Shown: positions 35,073-44,807, counted from the first letter of the stretch. The stretch: 64,000 nt of DNA from Gammaproteobacteria bacterium (GCA_018666555.1 JABIZD010000132.1:1-64000); one strand, 5' to 3'. Notes: generated by a model from the letters alone, not told the origin. Numbers and translations are program-made.

Positions 35073-35474
35073 ATGGATTCAATAAGGAGTGACGCCAACC
35101 GCTGTTTTGTGTGCGGTCCCGGCAATGCCAGTGGCCTACAACTGAGGTTTCAGCTACAAGACAATGAATGCGTAAGCACCTTTACCCCGGGCGAATTACA
35201 CTGCGGCTATGATGGCATCACCCATGGCGGGATTATATTCAGCGTCCTGGATGACGTCATGGCCAACTGGCTGTATTTGAAGGGCATGAAAGCAGTTACG
35301 GCAAAATGCGATATCCGTTTTAAAACTTCGCTGCCTACAGGCGAGACGGTATCGGTGAGAAGCTGGTGTACCAGACAAAGAGGCGCCCTGGCAATGCTAT
35401 CAGCAGAAATGCGGACACGCTCCACAAATACACTGATCTCCGAATGCGATGCCAGCTTTATGATTCAAAATTAA
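35073..35474 (+). CDS. PaaI-type hotdog thioesterase
   Basis: A 133-residue single-hotdog protein. The core ITHGGIIFSVLDDVMANWL carries the HGG loop and the Asp expected at the active site of PaaI/YigI-type acyl-CoA thioesterases. An N-terminal NRCFVCGPGNASGL segment has a CxxC pair seen in a subgroup of these enzymes. GGAG lies about 11 bases before the ATG. The next gene begins 4 bp after its stop, suggesting co-translation. Confidence 0.85.
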   Translation: MDSIRSDANRCFVCGPGNASGLQLRFQLQDNECVSTFTPGELHCGYDGITHGGIIFSVLDDVMANWLYLKGMKAVTAKCDIRFKTSLPTGETVSVRSWCTRQRGALAMLSAEMRTRSTNTLISECDASFMIQN

Positions 35475-35478
35475 ACGC

Positions 35479-35925
35479 ATGATGGGACCTACTCCGCAAC
35501 AAAAGGTAAATGCCGCCAATGCGCGCCTTTCCAGAAGATTCGCAGCTTTGCTTTACGATGGCTTCCTCATTCTGGCCATATGGATGATCAGCAGCCTCCT
35601 GCTGGTCGCGCTGGTAACCGATGGCGCGGTTCTGCAAGGCCTGGCATTCCAATTATTTTTGTATCTGGAGCTCGGTGCGTTTTACGTTTATTTCTGGTGC
35701 AAGCGTGGCCAAACCCTGGGCATGCAGGCCTGGAGGATTCACCTGATCACTGAGCAGGGAGACGCGGTATCCGTAAAAACCGCCTGCAGGCGATATGTTT
35801 TTGCTACCCTATCGGTCTGCTCCCTTGGCATTGGGTTCCTGTGGAGTCTGGTTAACTCAAACGGTTTGACGTTGCATGACCTGACAACTGATACGCGTGT
35901 AGTACACCTTCCCAAAAATATTTAA
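35479..35925 (+). CDS. RDD-family membrane protein
   Basis: A 148-residue protein with the RDD domain: the Arg in LSRRFAALLYDGFLI, the Asp of the same segment, and the following GQTLGMQAWRIHLIT. Three membrane helices are visible. The end (LTLHDLTTDTRVVHL) is the typical RDD terminus. RDD proteins are poorly understood and some affect ion transport or envelope assembly. In gammaproteobacteria they are often encoded beside lptF/lptG, as here (convergent, 12 bp apart). Confidence 0.88.
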   Translation: MMGPTPQQKVNAANARLSRRFAALLYDGFLILAIWMISSLLLVALVTDGAVLQGLAFQLFLYLELGAFYVYFWCKRGQTLGMQAWRIHLITEQGDAVSVKTACRRYVFATLSVCSLGIGFLWSLVNSNGLTLHDLTTDTRVVHLPKNI

Positions 35926-35937
35926 AGCATCACTGTC

Positions 35938-37017
35938 CTAGTGAGCCCGATGCAATTGCACGCTGGCGATACCGGCGCAGACTAATACCGGTAACATGAC
36001 CGCCAGGAAAGGATGGAAGCCGTAGACCAAGCTAGCCGGAGCCAGCAGATCCTGGACAAATTTAAGTCCAATCCCGAATAACAACCCGGTAAATACACGC
36101 AAGCTCATCGATGACTCCCGAAGCGGCCCGAATACGAACGAGATGGCGATCAGTAACAAGCTGACAATCACCAAGGGCTGCAGGACTTTGGCCCAGAATC
36201 CCAATTCATACGCACTAGCATCGAGACTCTGCTTGTCAAGAAAGGTAATTTTTTCACGAAGTGCGGCAATCGACATCCGCTCTGGTTGAACCAGTATTTC
36301 GTTACTGAGTCGAGTCGGCGTCAGTGATGTTGTCCATATCTGGGACTCAAACACCTGAGCCCGACCCTGTAAATTTGAAAACGAAGTTTCGGTCACATCC
36401 TCAAGCAGCCAGTAATCATCCTCCCCAGGAGCTTCATGAAATATCGCCCTGGCAGCGGACTTGGCTTTAATCAACTGCCGATGCTGGTCAAAATAAAACC
36501 ATTTCAAGCCTGTAATTGATGTTCCCTGCAGCTGCTCAATGTGCATAAAGGCCTGTTCCTGCCGCATCCAGATACCATTTTGCGGGGTAATATCTCGACC
36601 ATCAGCTAACGCACTCTCTCTACCCAGCCGCGCTAATCGCTCGGCTTCAGGCAGCAGGTACTCGCCAATGGCTAGCCCGAATACGGCTACCAGAACAGCG
36701 ACCTGAATCACACTTGTGACGATTCTCCAGATTGATATCCCAGCTGCACGCATCACCACTAACTGACTGCTTCCTGCCAGGCCTCCCAAACCAGCGAGAC
36801 CACCAATCAGTACAGCGAAAGGAAGCGTTTCATAAAACAAACGGGGAATACTCAACACAACAAACCGAAACACGGCTAATACGGTGTAGCCGTTCTTCAG
36901 GTGATCAATCTGTTCAATGGTTGTAAACAAGGCCAGCAGCGACACCAGCCCCAATGCCGTCAGCATTATGGCCACCAATACTGTCTCAGCTATATAGCGA
37001 TCTAACCGGGTAATCAT
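35938..37017 (-). CDS. lptG: LPS export ABC transporter permease LptG
   Basis: A 359-residue inner-membrane permease of the LptB2FG complex that extracts lipopolysaccharide. It has two sets of helices around a periplasmic jellyroll domain (about residues 130-260). The start LDRYIAETVLVAIMLTALGLVSL, the GGLAGLGGLAGSSQLVVMRAAGIS coupling helix, and FGPLRESSMSLRVFTGLLFG near the C-terminus are typical of LptG. Its ATG overlaps the lptF stop by 4 bp, so the two are translationally coupled. Confidence 0.95.
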   Translation of the reverse strand: MITRLDRYIAETVLVAIMLTALGLVSLLALFTTIEQIDHLKNGYTVLAVFRFVVLSIPRLFYETLPFAVLIGGLAGLGGLAGSSQLVVMRAAGISIWRIVTSVIQVAVLVAVFGLAIGEYLLPEAERLARLGRESALADGRDITPQNGIWMRQEQAFMHIEQLQGTSITGLKWFYFDQHRQLIKAKSAARAIFHEAPGEDDYWLLEDVTETSFSNLQGRAQVFESQIWTTSLTPTRLSNEILVQPERMSIAALREKITFLDKQSLDASAYELGFWAKVLQPLVIVSLLLIAISFVFGPLRESSMSLRVFTGLLFGIGLKFVQDLLAPASLVYGFHPFLAVMLPVLVCAGIASVQLHRAH

Positions 37018-38138
37018 GGCCTACCTCGACCCAGTAAGGACTGTTCAACGAACAACAGGATTTCCTGCCAGAAAAACAAAGTCAAGGCGATCACAAGAAA
37101 CAGCAAGTGCACCATAAACAAGCCGGGCAGCGGCTCCAACCAGCCATCTGAGATAGCCGATCGACTGGATGAAAGCGATAATAGATACAAAAAGCAAAGT
37201 ACCATACCGGGTACAAACCGGGCAAAACGCCCTTCTCTGGGGTCGACCCTGCTTAAAGGCACCGCTATCAGAACCAGAATCGGGATCATTATTATCAAGG
37301 CAATACGCCACTGTAATTCAGCACTTTCCTGTCTACTGACTGAATCGGTCCACGAGGATTGCAATAATATCTGACTCGGCCTTGATCGCGGCAACACTGC
37401 CCGGTCGAGGGCTTTTTCCTTCTCAAGCAACTGGCCGAATTCTTCATAATCAATGACCTGGAATTCCGGGCTATCAAAGGCAAAGCCATATCGACGCCCA
37501 TCTTTCAATACTAGAAACCGATTACCGTTTGCATCAATACTGGTTTCACCACTGGCCGCCATCATAGTAACCGTCTTTAATTCATTACCTGATTCTGTGC
37601 GTTGCATTTCTGAAATAAATATCTCAGACAGTTCCTGGTTATCTAGAATATCCTCGACATAAGTTACTCTACGCCCAGAATTCAGCATCTGAAATCGGCC
37701 TGCAGATAACATGTCAAACTCGGTCAATGTTTTCTGGCCAGTACGCAGCACATCCATGCCCTGCTCGCCCAGCGGTTTCAGCCACAGTGAAAGCAGCCCG
37801 GTCAGGAACATCACCAAAAGACCCTGCAGCAGGGTGTAGCCAAGAATACGCTGGTCCCCGAAACCACTGCTTTTAAGAACGATCATTTCATTGTCAGCGT
37901 ACAAACGACCGTACGCCAACATAATCGCCAGGAAAAAACTAATCGGTAGAATTAATTCTATAATTCCTGGCAGGCGATACATCAAGAGTAACCAGACAAT
38001 TTCTCTGCTGATACGTCCTGAAGCAGCATCTGATAAATAACCGCTGAAGCGTGACCCCACAGCAATGACCAGAACTACAAAAGTGATCACCGTCATGGAA
38101 GAGAATACTTCTTTACAAAAATAACGAAATAAGATCAT
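37014..38138 (-). CDS. lptF: LPS export ABC transporter permease LptF
   Basis: A 374-residue partner of LptG. The start ILFRYFCKEVFSSMTVITFVVLVI, the cytoplasmic MLAYGRLYADNEMIVLKSSGFGD loop that contacts LptB, and the C-terminal VPLSRVDPREGRFARFVPG are characteristic of LptF. The periplasmic domain lies in the middle. It is divergent from pepA with an 81-bp gap, the usual gammaproteobacterial order. Confidence 0.95.
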   Translation of the reverse strand: MILFRYFCKEVFSSMTVITFVVLVIAVGSRFSGYLSDAASGRISREIVWLLLMYRLPGIIELILPISFFLAIMLAYGRLYADNEMIVLKSSGFGDQRILGYTLLQGLLVMFLTGLLSLWLKPLGEQGMDVLRTGQKTLTEFDMLSAGRFQMLNSGRRVTYVEDILDNQELSEIFISEMQRTESGNELKTVTMMAASGETSIDANGNRFLVLKDGRRYGFAFDSPEFQVIDYEEFGQLLEKEKALDRAVLPRSRPSQILLQSSWTDSVSRQESAELQWRIALIIMIPILVLIAVPLSRVDPREGRFARFVPGMVLCFLYLLSLSSSRSAISDGWLEPLPGLFMVHLLFLVIALTLFFWQEILLFVEQSLLGRGRP

Positions 38139-38146
38139 TGCCTAAG

Positions 38147-38178
38147 TTCAACAGTTACTTTATCCAAACGAGTATAAT
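38147..38178 (+). promoter_or_regulatory. Putative pepA promoter
   Basis: A perfect -10 hexamer TATAAT lies at 38173-38178, about 40 bp before the pepA ATG. No good -35 is found at the ideal distance; TTCAAC at 38147 is 20 bases away. Confidence 0.45.
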
Positions 38179-38219
38179 CGTTGTATCATGTCCATGTCTT
38201 ATTTCATTCGAGGATATTC

Positions 38220-39725
38220 ATGCATTACGCCACTTCAAGCGCACAAGTTGCTAACAGCAGAGTTCATGCTCTCATCATAGGCATATTTGAGGACGGATCT
38301 CTGTCAGCAGCAGCAGAAGCTGTGGACTCTGCTACCGAAGGCCGAATCCAGGCCATCATAAAAAGACAGGATTTTAAGGGGAAGAAAGCCCAAACGATGC
38401 TGTTACAGGACCTGGATGGAATTAAAGCACCCAGGGTCCTAATGGTGGGACTGGGCAAAGCAGGTGTAATCAAGCCCGAGGACTATCTGGCTATAGCCAA
38501 AGCAGCCATTATGCAGCTGAAACGACTGAATATCCGGAAGGCACTGTACTGCTTGACTACAACACAGGTAGAGGGCCGAGGCCCTGACTGGGTAGCGACT
38601 AAAACCGTTGAACAATTTGAGGACGCTACCTACCAGTATCTGGTCATGAAAGGCGCCAAACCAAAACCAGACGACCGCCTCAAACTTGAGCAGGTCGACT
38701 TACTTACAACTAAATCAGAATTGAATTCATGTAAAAAAGGCATGCTCGAAGGTGTCGCCCTCAGTAAAGGAAAGAAAGCTGCTAAAGATCTTGGCAACGC
38801 GCCTTCAAACGTCTGCACGCCATCCTTCCTTGCCGATGCAGCCAAGCAGCTGGCAAAAGACTATGCCTCCATGACGACCCAGGTTCTCAGTGAAAAACAA
38901 ATGGAAAAGCTGGGCATGGGCGCCTTCCTTTCAGTCAGCAAAGGCAGTGTAGAACCCGGCAAGATGGTCATTATGAATTACCGAGGTGGCAAAGCCAGGC
39001 AAAAACCTCACGTCATAATTGGTAAAGGCATTACCTTCGATACAGGTGGAATCAGCCTGAAAGGCGGAGCAGGCATGTGGGAAATGATTTACGATATGTG
39101 CGGTGCTGCCAGCGTATTTGGTACCATGCAAGCCATTGCCGAACTAAACCCAAAAATGAATGTAGTCGGCATCATGGCAGCGGCTGAAAATATGCCATCC
39201 GGAGACGCCTCAAAACCAGGTGATATCGTCAAAACAATGTCCGGGCAAACCGTTGAAATACTCAACACCGATGCCGAAGGCCGACTGGTCCTTTGCGATG
39301 CGCTCACCTATGCCGACAAATTCAACCCCGCGTCGGTAGTCGATATTGCGACCCTGACTGGCGCTTGTGTGGTCGCTCTTGGAAGCCATGCCACCGCCAT
39401 ATTTTCAAACAATGACGAACTGGCGCAGGAGATCATAGAGGCGGGTGACTATACTCATGACCGCGCCTGGCGTCTGCCAATCTGGGAGGATTACCAAAGC
39501 CAGATCAACAGTGCCTTCGCAGACATGCAGAATATTGGTGGTCGCGAAGCGGGAAGCATTACCGCAGCCTGCTTCCTGGCTCGATTTGCAAAAAAATATC
39601 GCTGGGCTCATTTGGACATAGCCGGGAGTGGATTTAAATGGGCCGGAATGAATAAAGGCTCGACCGGCAGGCCAGTCAGCCTATTGTTGCAATACCTTCT
39701 TAGCCAAGAGGGCAAAGAATCTTGA
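38220..39725 (+). CDS. pepA: Leucyl aminopeptidase PepA
   Basis: A 501-residue M17 aminopeptidase, hexameric and dependent on two metals. Active-site motifs are VIIGKGITFDTGGISLKGG (Lys and Asp) and the signature NTDAEGRL. The N-terminal domain is the macro-like PepA fold that also binds DNA in E. coli. The start at 38220 is chosen because GAGG lies about seven bases upstream and HYATSSAQ fits the family start; the frame is open to 38181. It is followed by holC with overlap, as in many gammaproteobacteria. Confidence 0.95.
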   Translation: MHYATSSAQVANSRVHALIIGIFEDGSLSAAAEAVDSATEGRIQAIIKRQDFKGKKAQTMLLQDLDGIKAPRVLMVGLGKAGVIKPEDYLAIAKAAIMQLKRLNIRKALYCLTTTQVEGRGPDWVATKTVEQFEDATYQYLVMKGAKPKPDDRLKLEQVDLLTTKSELNSCKKGMLEGVALSKGKKAAKDLGNAPSNVCTPSFLADAAKQLAKDYASMTTQVLSEKQMEKLGMGAFLSVSKGSVEPGKMVIMNYRGGKARQKPHVIIGKGITFDTGGISLKGGAGMWEMIYDMCGAASVFGTMQAIAELNPKMNVVGIMAAAENMPSGDASKPGDIVKTMSGQTVEILNTDAEGRLVLCDALTYADKFNPASVVDIATLTGACVVALGSHATAIFSNNDELAQEIIEAGDYTHDRAWRLPIWEDYQSQINSAFADMQNIGGREAGSITAACFLARFAKKYRWAHLDIAGSGFKWAGMNKGSTGRPVSLLLQYLLSQEGKES

Positions 39726-40144
39726 CCCGGGTTGATTTCTATCAAATTGAATCGGATGAGGAGCCGATGCTATTTGCCTGTCGGCTGATTGATAAAGTCT
39801 ATAGAAAAGGCCACCAGATATATATCCACGTCCAGAACGAACAGGATTGCACTGCTCTGGACGATCTGCTCTGGACCTTTCGTCCGGAGAGGTTCATCCC
39901 GCACTGTCGATCTACAAGTGAGACAGATGCACCGATTAAAATTGGCTGCCTGACCGAACCCGAAGACCATCAGGACGTCCTCATCAATATTGCAGGCCAG
40001 GTGCCCGACTTCTTCAGCCGATTTGAACGCGTCGCCGAGATCGTGCCCAGGTCAGAGATCAGCCGGGACCAGGCCAGGACAAACTTTCGTTTTTACAAGG
40101 AACGGGGATATCCACTGAAGTATCACCAGATGGCGGCGCAATGA
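39722..40144 (+). CDS. holC: DNA polymerase III chi subunit HolC
   Basis: A 140-residue chi subunit of the clamp-loader assembly that links it to SSB. The start TRVDFYQIE, the segment ACRLIDKVYRKGHQIYIH, and LLWTFRPERFIPHC are typical of HolC. The start codon is TTG at 39722, overlapping the pepA stop (TTGA). GAGGG upstream supports this. The order pepA-holC-unknown-valS is conserved. Confidence 0.93.
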   Translation: MTRVDFYQIESDEEPMLFACRLIDKVYRKGHQIYIHVQNEQDCTALDDLLWTFRPERFIPHCRSTSETDAPIKIGCLTEPEDHQDVLINIAGQVPDFFSRFERVAEIVPRSEISRDQARTNFRFYKERGYPLKYHQMAAQ

Positions 40145-40608
40145 ACAAAAAAAACCACCATCAAGAAAACCAGACAGCAAAAACAGACAAGGTAGCATCG
40201 ACACAGATTCCATTGCTTAAAGATGTGGTCGATTTACTGGTACAGCATGGTAGTGATGGCGCAAAAACAGGTAGTAACCCGAAGCAGGGTCCTGGCCGCT
40301 CTAACCCCGCTGCAAAAAAAGTAATTTCACGAGGCCCTGCCGATGATCCTCACTCTGATACTCACTCTGATCCTCACTATGATCCAGATACTTTAGACCT
40401 GTTCTCAGATGTTTATAACTCTGTAAAGAACAACGTCCAGGAACACGAAGAGCTTGAAAATACGATCAATCGACTCGTCGATCAATATGCCCAGACCGTG
40501 GTCAACAAACTAAATGCTGACCTTATAGAGCAACTCACGGACCTGTCGGCCTGCCTTTCCGACACAAATACATCAGAAACAGTCACAACTGACGACGATA
40601 ATGACTAA
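40141..40608 (+). CDS. Acidic protein of unknown function between holC and valS
   Basis: A 155-residue hydrophilic protein. Its ATG overlaps the holC stop (ATGA). The middle is low-complexity (DPHSDTHSDPHYDPD), encoded by a triple 12-bp DNA repeat at 40345-40380. The C-terminal part (VQEHEELENTINRLVDQYA to LSACL) is helical, and the tail TTDDDND is very acidic. Pseudomonads carry a gene of similar size and place; its role is unknown. The position suggests a link with HolC, but that is inference. Confidence 0.7.
   Translation: MNKKNHHQENQTAKTDKVASTQIPLLKDVVDLLVQHGSDGAKTGSNPKQGPGRSNPAAKKVISRGPADDPHSDTHSDPHYDPDTLDLFSDVYNSVKNNVQEHEELENTINRLVDQYAQTVVNKLNADLIEQLTDLSACLSDTNTSETVTTDDDND
40345..40380. 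repeat. Three 12-bp tandem repeats inside the acidic-protein gene
   Basis: GATCCTCACTCT at 40345, GATACTCACTCT at 40357 and GATCCTCACTAT at 40369. They encode repeated Asp-Pro/Thr-His-Ser/Tyr units and keep the reading frame. Confidence 0.85.
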
Positions 40609-40632
40609 GCGCGTGTATACTCGCACTTTTTA

Positions 40633-43407
40633 ATGAATATGACCCCCATGGACAAGTACGACCCAAAGACTGTTGAAGGCTCCTGGTACAAACGCTGGGA
40701 AGCTGCTGGCTACTTTGCTCCGCAGGGCAATGGCCGCCCATTTTCAATCGCCATACCCCCGCCTAATGTCACGGGAACGCTACACATGGGACATGCTTTC
40801 CAACATAGCCTGGTCGATTCGATCATCAGGCGGCAGCGTATGCTCGGTGACAAAACCCACTGGCAGATGGGCACCGACCATGCGGGCATTTCGACCCAGT
40901 TGATTGTCAGCGAACAACTGGCAAGAGAAAATTTGAAACCGATGGATATCGGAAGAGAAGCTTTCATTGATCGAGCCTGGCAGTGGAAGGCAGAATCCGA
41001 AGGAACTATCTCGACCCAACTGCGCCGCATGGGCGCCTCACTGAACTGGCAGACAGAACGATTCACATTAGATGAAGGCCTGTCTCGAGCTGTTTTAGAA
41101 GTTTTCATCCGCCTCTACGAGGATGGCCTTATCTATCGGGGCAAACGCCTGGTTAACTGGGATCCTGTCCTGGAAACATCAATATCTGACCTTGAAGTCG
41201 TTTCAGAGGAAGAAAACGGCCACCTCTGGCATTTCAAATATCCCCTGGAAAATAACCAGGGCCAGTTCCTGGTAGTGGCGACGACAAGACCAGAGACCAT
41301 GTTGGGAGATACTGCGGTTGCTGTACACCCGGATGATGTTCGCTACCGACATCTGATCGGCCAGAACATTTTACTGCCACTTACTGACCGGGTCATTCCT
41401 ATTATAGGGGATCACTATGTTGACCAGGACTTTGGCAGTGGCTGTGTGAAGATCACCCCTGCTCATGATTTCAATGACTACGAGGTTGGTCAACGGCATC
41501 AATTACCCGTCATCAACATAATGAACACTAACGCTTCCCTGAATGACAATACCCCGGAGCCATTTGCAGGCATGGACCGCTACGAAGCTCGTCAAGCCAT
41601 AATAAAAGCTATGCAAGAACTTGGTCTCCTGGCAGATACCGAAGATCATAAAATGATGGTACCCCGAGGGGAAAAATCCGGCGTCCCGGTTGAGCCGCTG
41701 TTAAGTGATCAATGGTTCGTGAAAATAAAACCGCTCGCCGATCCGGCCATCAAAGCAGTGGAATCAGGAGATATTGAATTTATCCCGAAACAAGCCGAGA
41801 ACATTTATTTTGCCTGGATGCGGGATATTCGCGACTGGTGTATTTCAAGGCAACAATGGTGGGGACATCGTATTCCGGCATGGTATGACCCGGATGGAAA
41901 TATTTATGTCGGTGCCAGTGAAGAAGCCGTACGGGAGGCCGCAGGATTGGCCCCCGACCTTCAGTTATCCCAGGACGAAGACGTCCTCGATACCTGGTTC
42001 TCTTCTGCCTTGTGGACTTTTTCAACACTCGGCTGGCCCGACCAGACCGAGGCTCTAGACACGTTCCATTCCACTGACATAATGGTGACGGGTCATGACA
42101 TTATTTCATTCTGGGTTTCAAGAATGATTATGATGTCGCTCAGATTTATGCATGAAGTCCCCTTCAAGAAAGTCTATATCCATGGGCTAGTAGTTGATTC
42201 CGAAGGACAGAAGATGTCCAAATCAAAGGGAAACGGACTCGACCCAATGGATATCATAGATGGCATCTCCGCTGAACAACTGGTTTTAAAGCGCTCCAGT
42301 AACCTGCTCCAGCAAAGAGTCCGAGAAAAGATAGAGAAGTCTACCCGTAAAGAGTTTCCGGATGGTATCTCAGCTTATGGTACAGATGCATTGCGTTTCA
42401 CATTTTATGCGATAGCAACTCGCACCCGTTCAATGCGCTTCGACCTGAAAAGAGTAGAAGGCTATCGAAATTTCTGCAACAAACTGTGGAATGCCGCGAA
42501 TTTTGTCTTCATGAATACCAGCGATCATGACTTAAGTGGACCAAGCTCAGATTCGATTGCCGATACCTGGATCCAAATCACATTCGATAAAGCAGCCCAT
42601 ACGGTTAACCAGGCCATGGAAACTTATCGATTTGACCTGGCAGCAAAAGCCATCTATGAATTCATTTGGGATGAATTCTGTGACTGGTACCTGGAACTCT
42701 GCAAAGCAACCCTGCTATCCGACAAATCGTCTGATGAACAGAAAACCGCTGCTCGGGTTCAACTTCTTGCTACGCTGGAAAAAATCTTGAGATTGACCCA
42801 TCCGTTCATGCCTTTCATCACGGAAGAAATCTGGCAGAAAATTCCTGCGGGCATGCGACAGCACGAGACCATCATGCTGGCCCCCTACCCTCAAGCAGGG
42901 CAACAGGACGAGACTGCCAATAATAAAGTCACCGACGATATAAACTGGCTTAAACAGGTTATCGGTGCAGTTCGAAACACTCGCGGCGAGATGGACATTT
43001 CCCCAGCCCGGCCTATTCCACTCATATTTTATAATGGGACCACGGAGGATAAGAGGCGCTTGAACGCCTACACAGAACTCCTCAGTGCTATTGCCAGACC
43101 AGAATCGGTTACCTGGCTCAATACAGGAGAAGCCCTCCCAGTCGCGAATGTCCAACTGATCGGCGAGATGCAATTATTAGTTCCATTAGCAGGTCTGATA
43201 GACAAACATGCAGAACTGCAAAGACTGGCTAAGGAACTGGACCGCCTGGCAAACGATATAAAGAGAAGCTCCGGTAAACTGACCAATCCAAATTTCATCA
43301 ACAAAGCTCCCGAAGACGTTGTCTTTAAAGAAAAATTAAAACTCGCCGATTTCGAACAAGCCCTGAAGGAACTGACCCTTCAAAAGAACAGAATCAGCGA
43401 CCTTTAA
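40633..43407 (+). CDS. valS: Valyl-tRNA synthetase ValS
   Basis: A 924-residue class I tRNA synthetase, the usual length. The HIGH-type motif is in PPPNVTGTLHMGHAF, the KMSKS motif in GQKMSKSKGNGLDP, and the editing domain in VVATTRPETMLGDTAVAVHP. The C-terminal coiled coil (LQRLAKELDRLANDIKRSSG) is present and is characteristic of ValS. The start may be the in-frame ATG at 40648 (MDKYDPKTVE), which matches the family better than ATG 40633; neither has a clear ribosome-binding site. TATACT at 40616-40621 could be a close promoter. Confidence 0.96.
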   Translation: MNMTPMDKYDPKTVEGSWYKRWEAAGYFAPQGNGRPFSIAIPPPNVTGTLHMGHAFQHSLVDSIIRRQRMLGDKTHWQMGTDHAGISTQLIVSEQLARENLKPMDIGREAFIDRAWQWKAESEGTISTQLRRMGASLNWQTERFTLDEGLSRAVLEVFIRLYEDGLIYRGKRLVNWDPVLETSISDLEVVSEEENGHLWHFKYPLENNQGQFLVVATTRPETMLGDTAVAVHPDDVRYRHLIGQNILLPLTDRVIPIIGDHYVDQDFGSGCVKITPAHDFNDYEVGQRHQLPVINIMNTNASLNDNTPEPFAGMDRYEARQAIIKAMQELGLLADTEDHKMMVPRGEKSGVPVEPLLSDQWFVKIKPLADPAIKAVESGDIEFIPKQAENIYFAWMRDIRDWCISRQQWWGHRIPAWYDPDGNIYVGASEEAVREAAGLAPDLQLSQDEDVLDTWFSSALWTFSTLGWPDQTEALDTFHSTDIMVTGHDIISFWVSRMIMMSLRFMHEVPFKKVYIHGLVVDSEGQKMSKSKGNGLDPMDIIDGISAEQLVLKRSSNLLQQRVREKIEKSTRKEFPDGISAYGTDALRFTFYAIATRTRSMRFDLKRVEGYRNFCNKLWNAANFVFMNTSDHDLSGPSSDSIADTWIQITFDKAAHTVNQAMETYRFDLAAKAIYEFIWDEFCDWYLELCKATLLSDKSSDEQKTAARVQLLATLEKILRLTHPFMPFITEEIWQKIPAGMRQHETIMLAPYPQAGQQDETANNKVTDDINWLKQVIGAVRNTRGEMDISPARPIPLIFYNGTTEDKRRLNAYTELLSAIARPESVTWLNTGEALPVANVQLIGEMQLLVPLAGLIDKHAELQRLAKELDRLANDIKRSSGKLTNPNFINKAPEDVVFKEKLKLADFEQALKELTLQKNRISDL

Positions 43408-43547
43408 ACCGCCAGGGTTGCAAAAGACGCAAAAAACGCAAAAAGAACTTTAAGAAAATTGCCTGTACAAGCCTATGCTGATATGCATTAATAGTAGTTG
43501 GCAAGCTAGTTTTAATAAAAGCTAGAGCAACAATAAGAGGTACTGGC

Positions 43548-43757
43548 ATGTCTGATAGACAAACGGGGACGGTTAAGTGGTTCAACGATTCAAAAGGTTT
43601 TGGCTTCATTGAGCGAGAATCTGGAGAGGATGTTTTTGTCCATTTTCGTTCAATAAGAGGCGAAGGGTTTCGTACTCTAAAACAAGGCGCTAAAGTCGAA
43701 TTCGTTATTTCAGAAACGGATAAAGGCTTTCAAGCAGAGGATGTAGCCGAGGTCTAA
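43548..43757 (+). CDS. Cold-shock domain protein (CspA family)
   Basis: A 69-residue single cold-shock domain. It has RNP1 (KGFGFIE) and RNP2 (VFVHF), and the [12 protein letters not shown] start. It binds single-stranded RNA/DNA. AGAGGT lies about seven bases before the ATG. A 140-bp upstream region with A-rich direct repeats (ACGCAAAAA) after valS precedes it; long leaders are common for cold-shock genes, but I cannot define a thermosensor here. A hairpin follows the gene. Confidence 0.93.
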   Translation: MSDRQTGTVKWFNDSKGFGFIERESGEDVFVHFRSIRGEGFRTLKQGAKVEFVISETDKGFQAEDVAEV

Positions 43758-43802
43758 ACCCCTCCAGGTGCTGATGCACCCGGCTAAATTCTCACATCTT
43801 CA

Positions 43803-43825
43803 GCAGTACCACTTAGTGGTACTGC
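43803..43825. terminator. Hairpin between the cold-shock and quinone oxidoreductase genes
   Basis: A perfect 10-bp stem, GCAGTACCAC (43803-43812) and GTGGTACTGC (43816-43825), with a three-base loop TTA. It lies between convergent genes and can serve both. There is no T-run, so it may be Rho-assisted or simply stabilise the mRNA ends. Confidence 0.5.
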
Positions 43826-43835
43826 CTTGCTGCGT

Positions 43836-44807
43836 CTAATTATTGGCCAGAACGACCTTACCTATAGTCTGATCCGTAGCAACCCAATCCTGCGCTTCTG
43901 CAGCATTCCGCATAGGATAAACCTTATCAATCACGGGCTTTATCTCTCCCGTAGCAATTTTCGGCCAGACTTTCTCCTGCAAATCTCCCATGATGGCACT
44001 TTTTTCTGACAGGCTCCTGGCGCGCAGCGTCGAGCCGATCACCCGTAACCTTTTTACCATTAACTGACCCAGGTTTATTTCCCTGCTACTTCCACCCATA
44101 AGGCCGATTAGCACCAAACGCCCATACAGGCCAAGTACTTCGAGATTATCCTGGAGATAGGCCCCACCTACCGGGTCAAGAATGACATCGGTTCCGCCGG
44201 CACCAGAAAACTTCTTTGCCGCTTGCAAAAATGACCCATTATGGCGGTTAAAGCCATCAGTCGCCCCTAGATCTGCACAGAACGCCAGCTTTTCATCATT
44301 TCCTGCAGTCACAAAAGTTGGCGACCCAAAAGCCTTGCAAAGTTGAATAGCGGCCGTTCCAACACCACTGGCACCCGCATGCAGAATAACCTTCTCACCG
44401 GGTTGAAGGCCTGCCTCGATAAATGAATTAAGCCAGGCAGTTGCATAGACTTCTGGTAGAGAGGCCGCTTGAAGCAGGGACAAGCCTGAAGGTACGGGCA
44501 ATACACTACCCTGATCAACCGCTACTTTCTGGGCATAGCCGCCCCCTGCCAACAAAGCACAGACTAGGTCTCCCTCCTTAAAATGCTCGACCCCATCTGA
44601 AACCTGTATCACAGTTCCAGCACATTCCAAGCCCATAATAGGAGAAGCCCCTGCAGGCGGCGGATATAAACCCCGACGCTGCATCAAGTCAGCGCGGTTA
44701 ACCGCCGAGGCGGCTACGTCTATGAGCACTTCCCCTTGATTCAATTCAGGGTCAGCAACGTCACTCCAATTTAAACTGGCTTCTTCACCTATTGTTATCG
44801 CCTTCAT
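43836..44807 (-). CDS. NAD(P)H quinone oxidoreductase (PIG3-type MDR)
   Basis: A 323-residue zinc-free medium-chain reductase. The N-terminal GroES-like part has VNRADLMQRRGLYPPPAGASP, typical of the TP53I3/PIG3-like group. The nucleotide-binding loop is VILHAGASGVGTAAIQLC, and DVILDPVGGAYLQDNL follows. It reduces quinones with NADPH. Zinc-binding Cys residues of alcohol dehydrogenases are absent. It forms its own unit upstream of slyX on the same strand. Confidence 0.9.
   Translation of the reverse strand: MKAITIGEEASLNWSDVADPELNQGEVLIDVAASAVNRADLMQRRGLYPPPAGASPIMGLECAGTVIQVSDGVEHFKEGDLVCALLAGGGYAQKVAVDQGSVLPVPSGLSLLQAASLPEVYATAWLNSFIEAGLQPGEKVILHAGASGVGTAAIQLCKAFGSPTFVTAGNDEKLAFCADLGATDGFNRHNGSFLQAAKKFSGAGGTDVILDPVGGAYLQDNLEVLGLYGRLVLIGLMGGSSREINLGQLMVKRLRVIGSTLRARSLSEKSAIMGDLQEKVWPKIATGEIKPVIDKVYPMRNAAEAQDWVATDQTIGKVVLANN

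Noticed and set aside
42715-43173. 152-codon minus-strand frame inside valS
   Set aside because: valS is fully supported on the plus strand; this frame has no motif.
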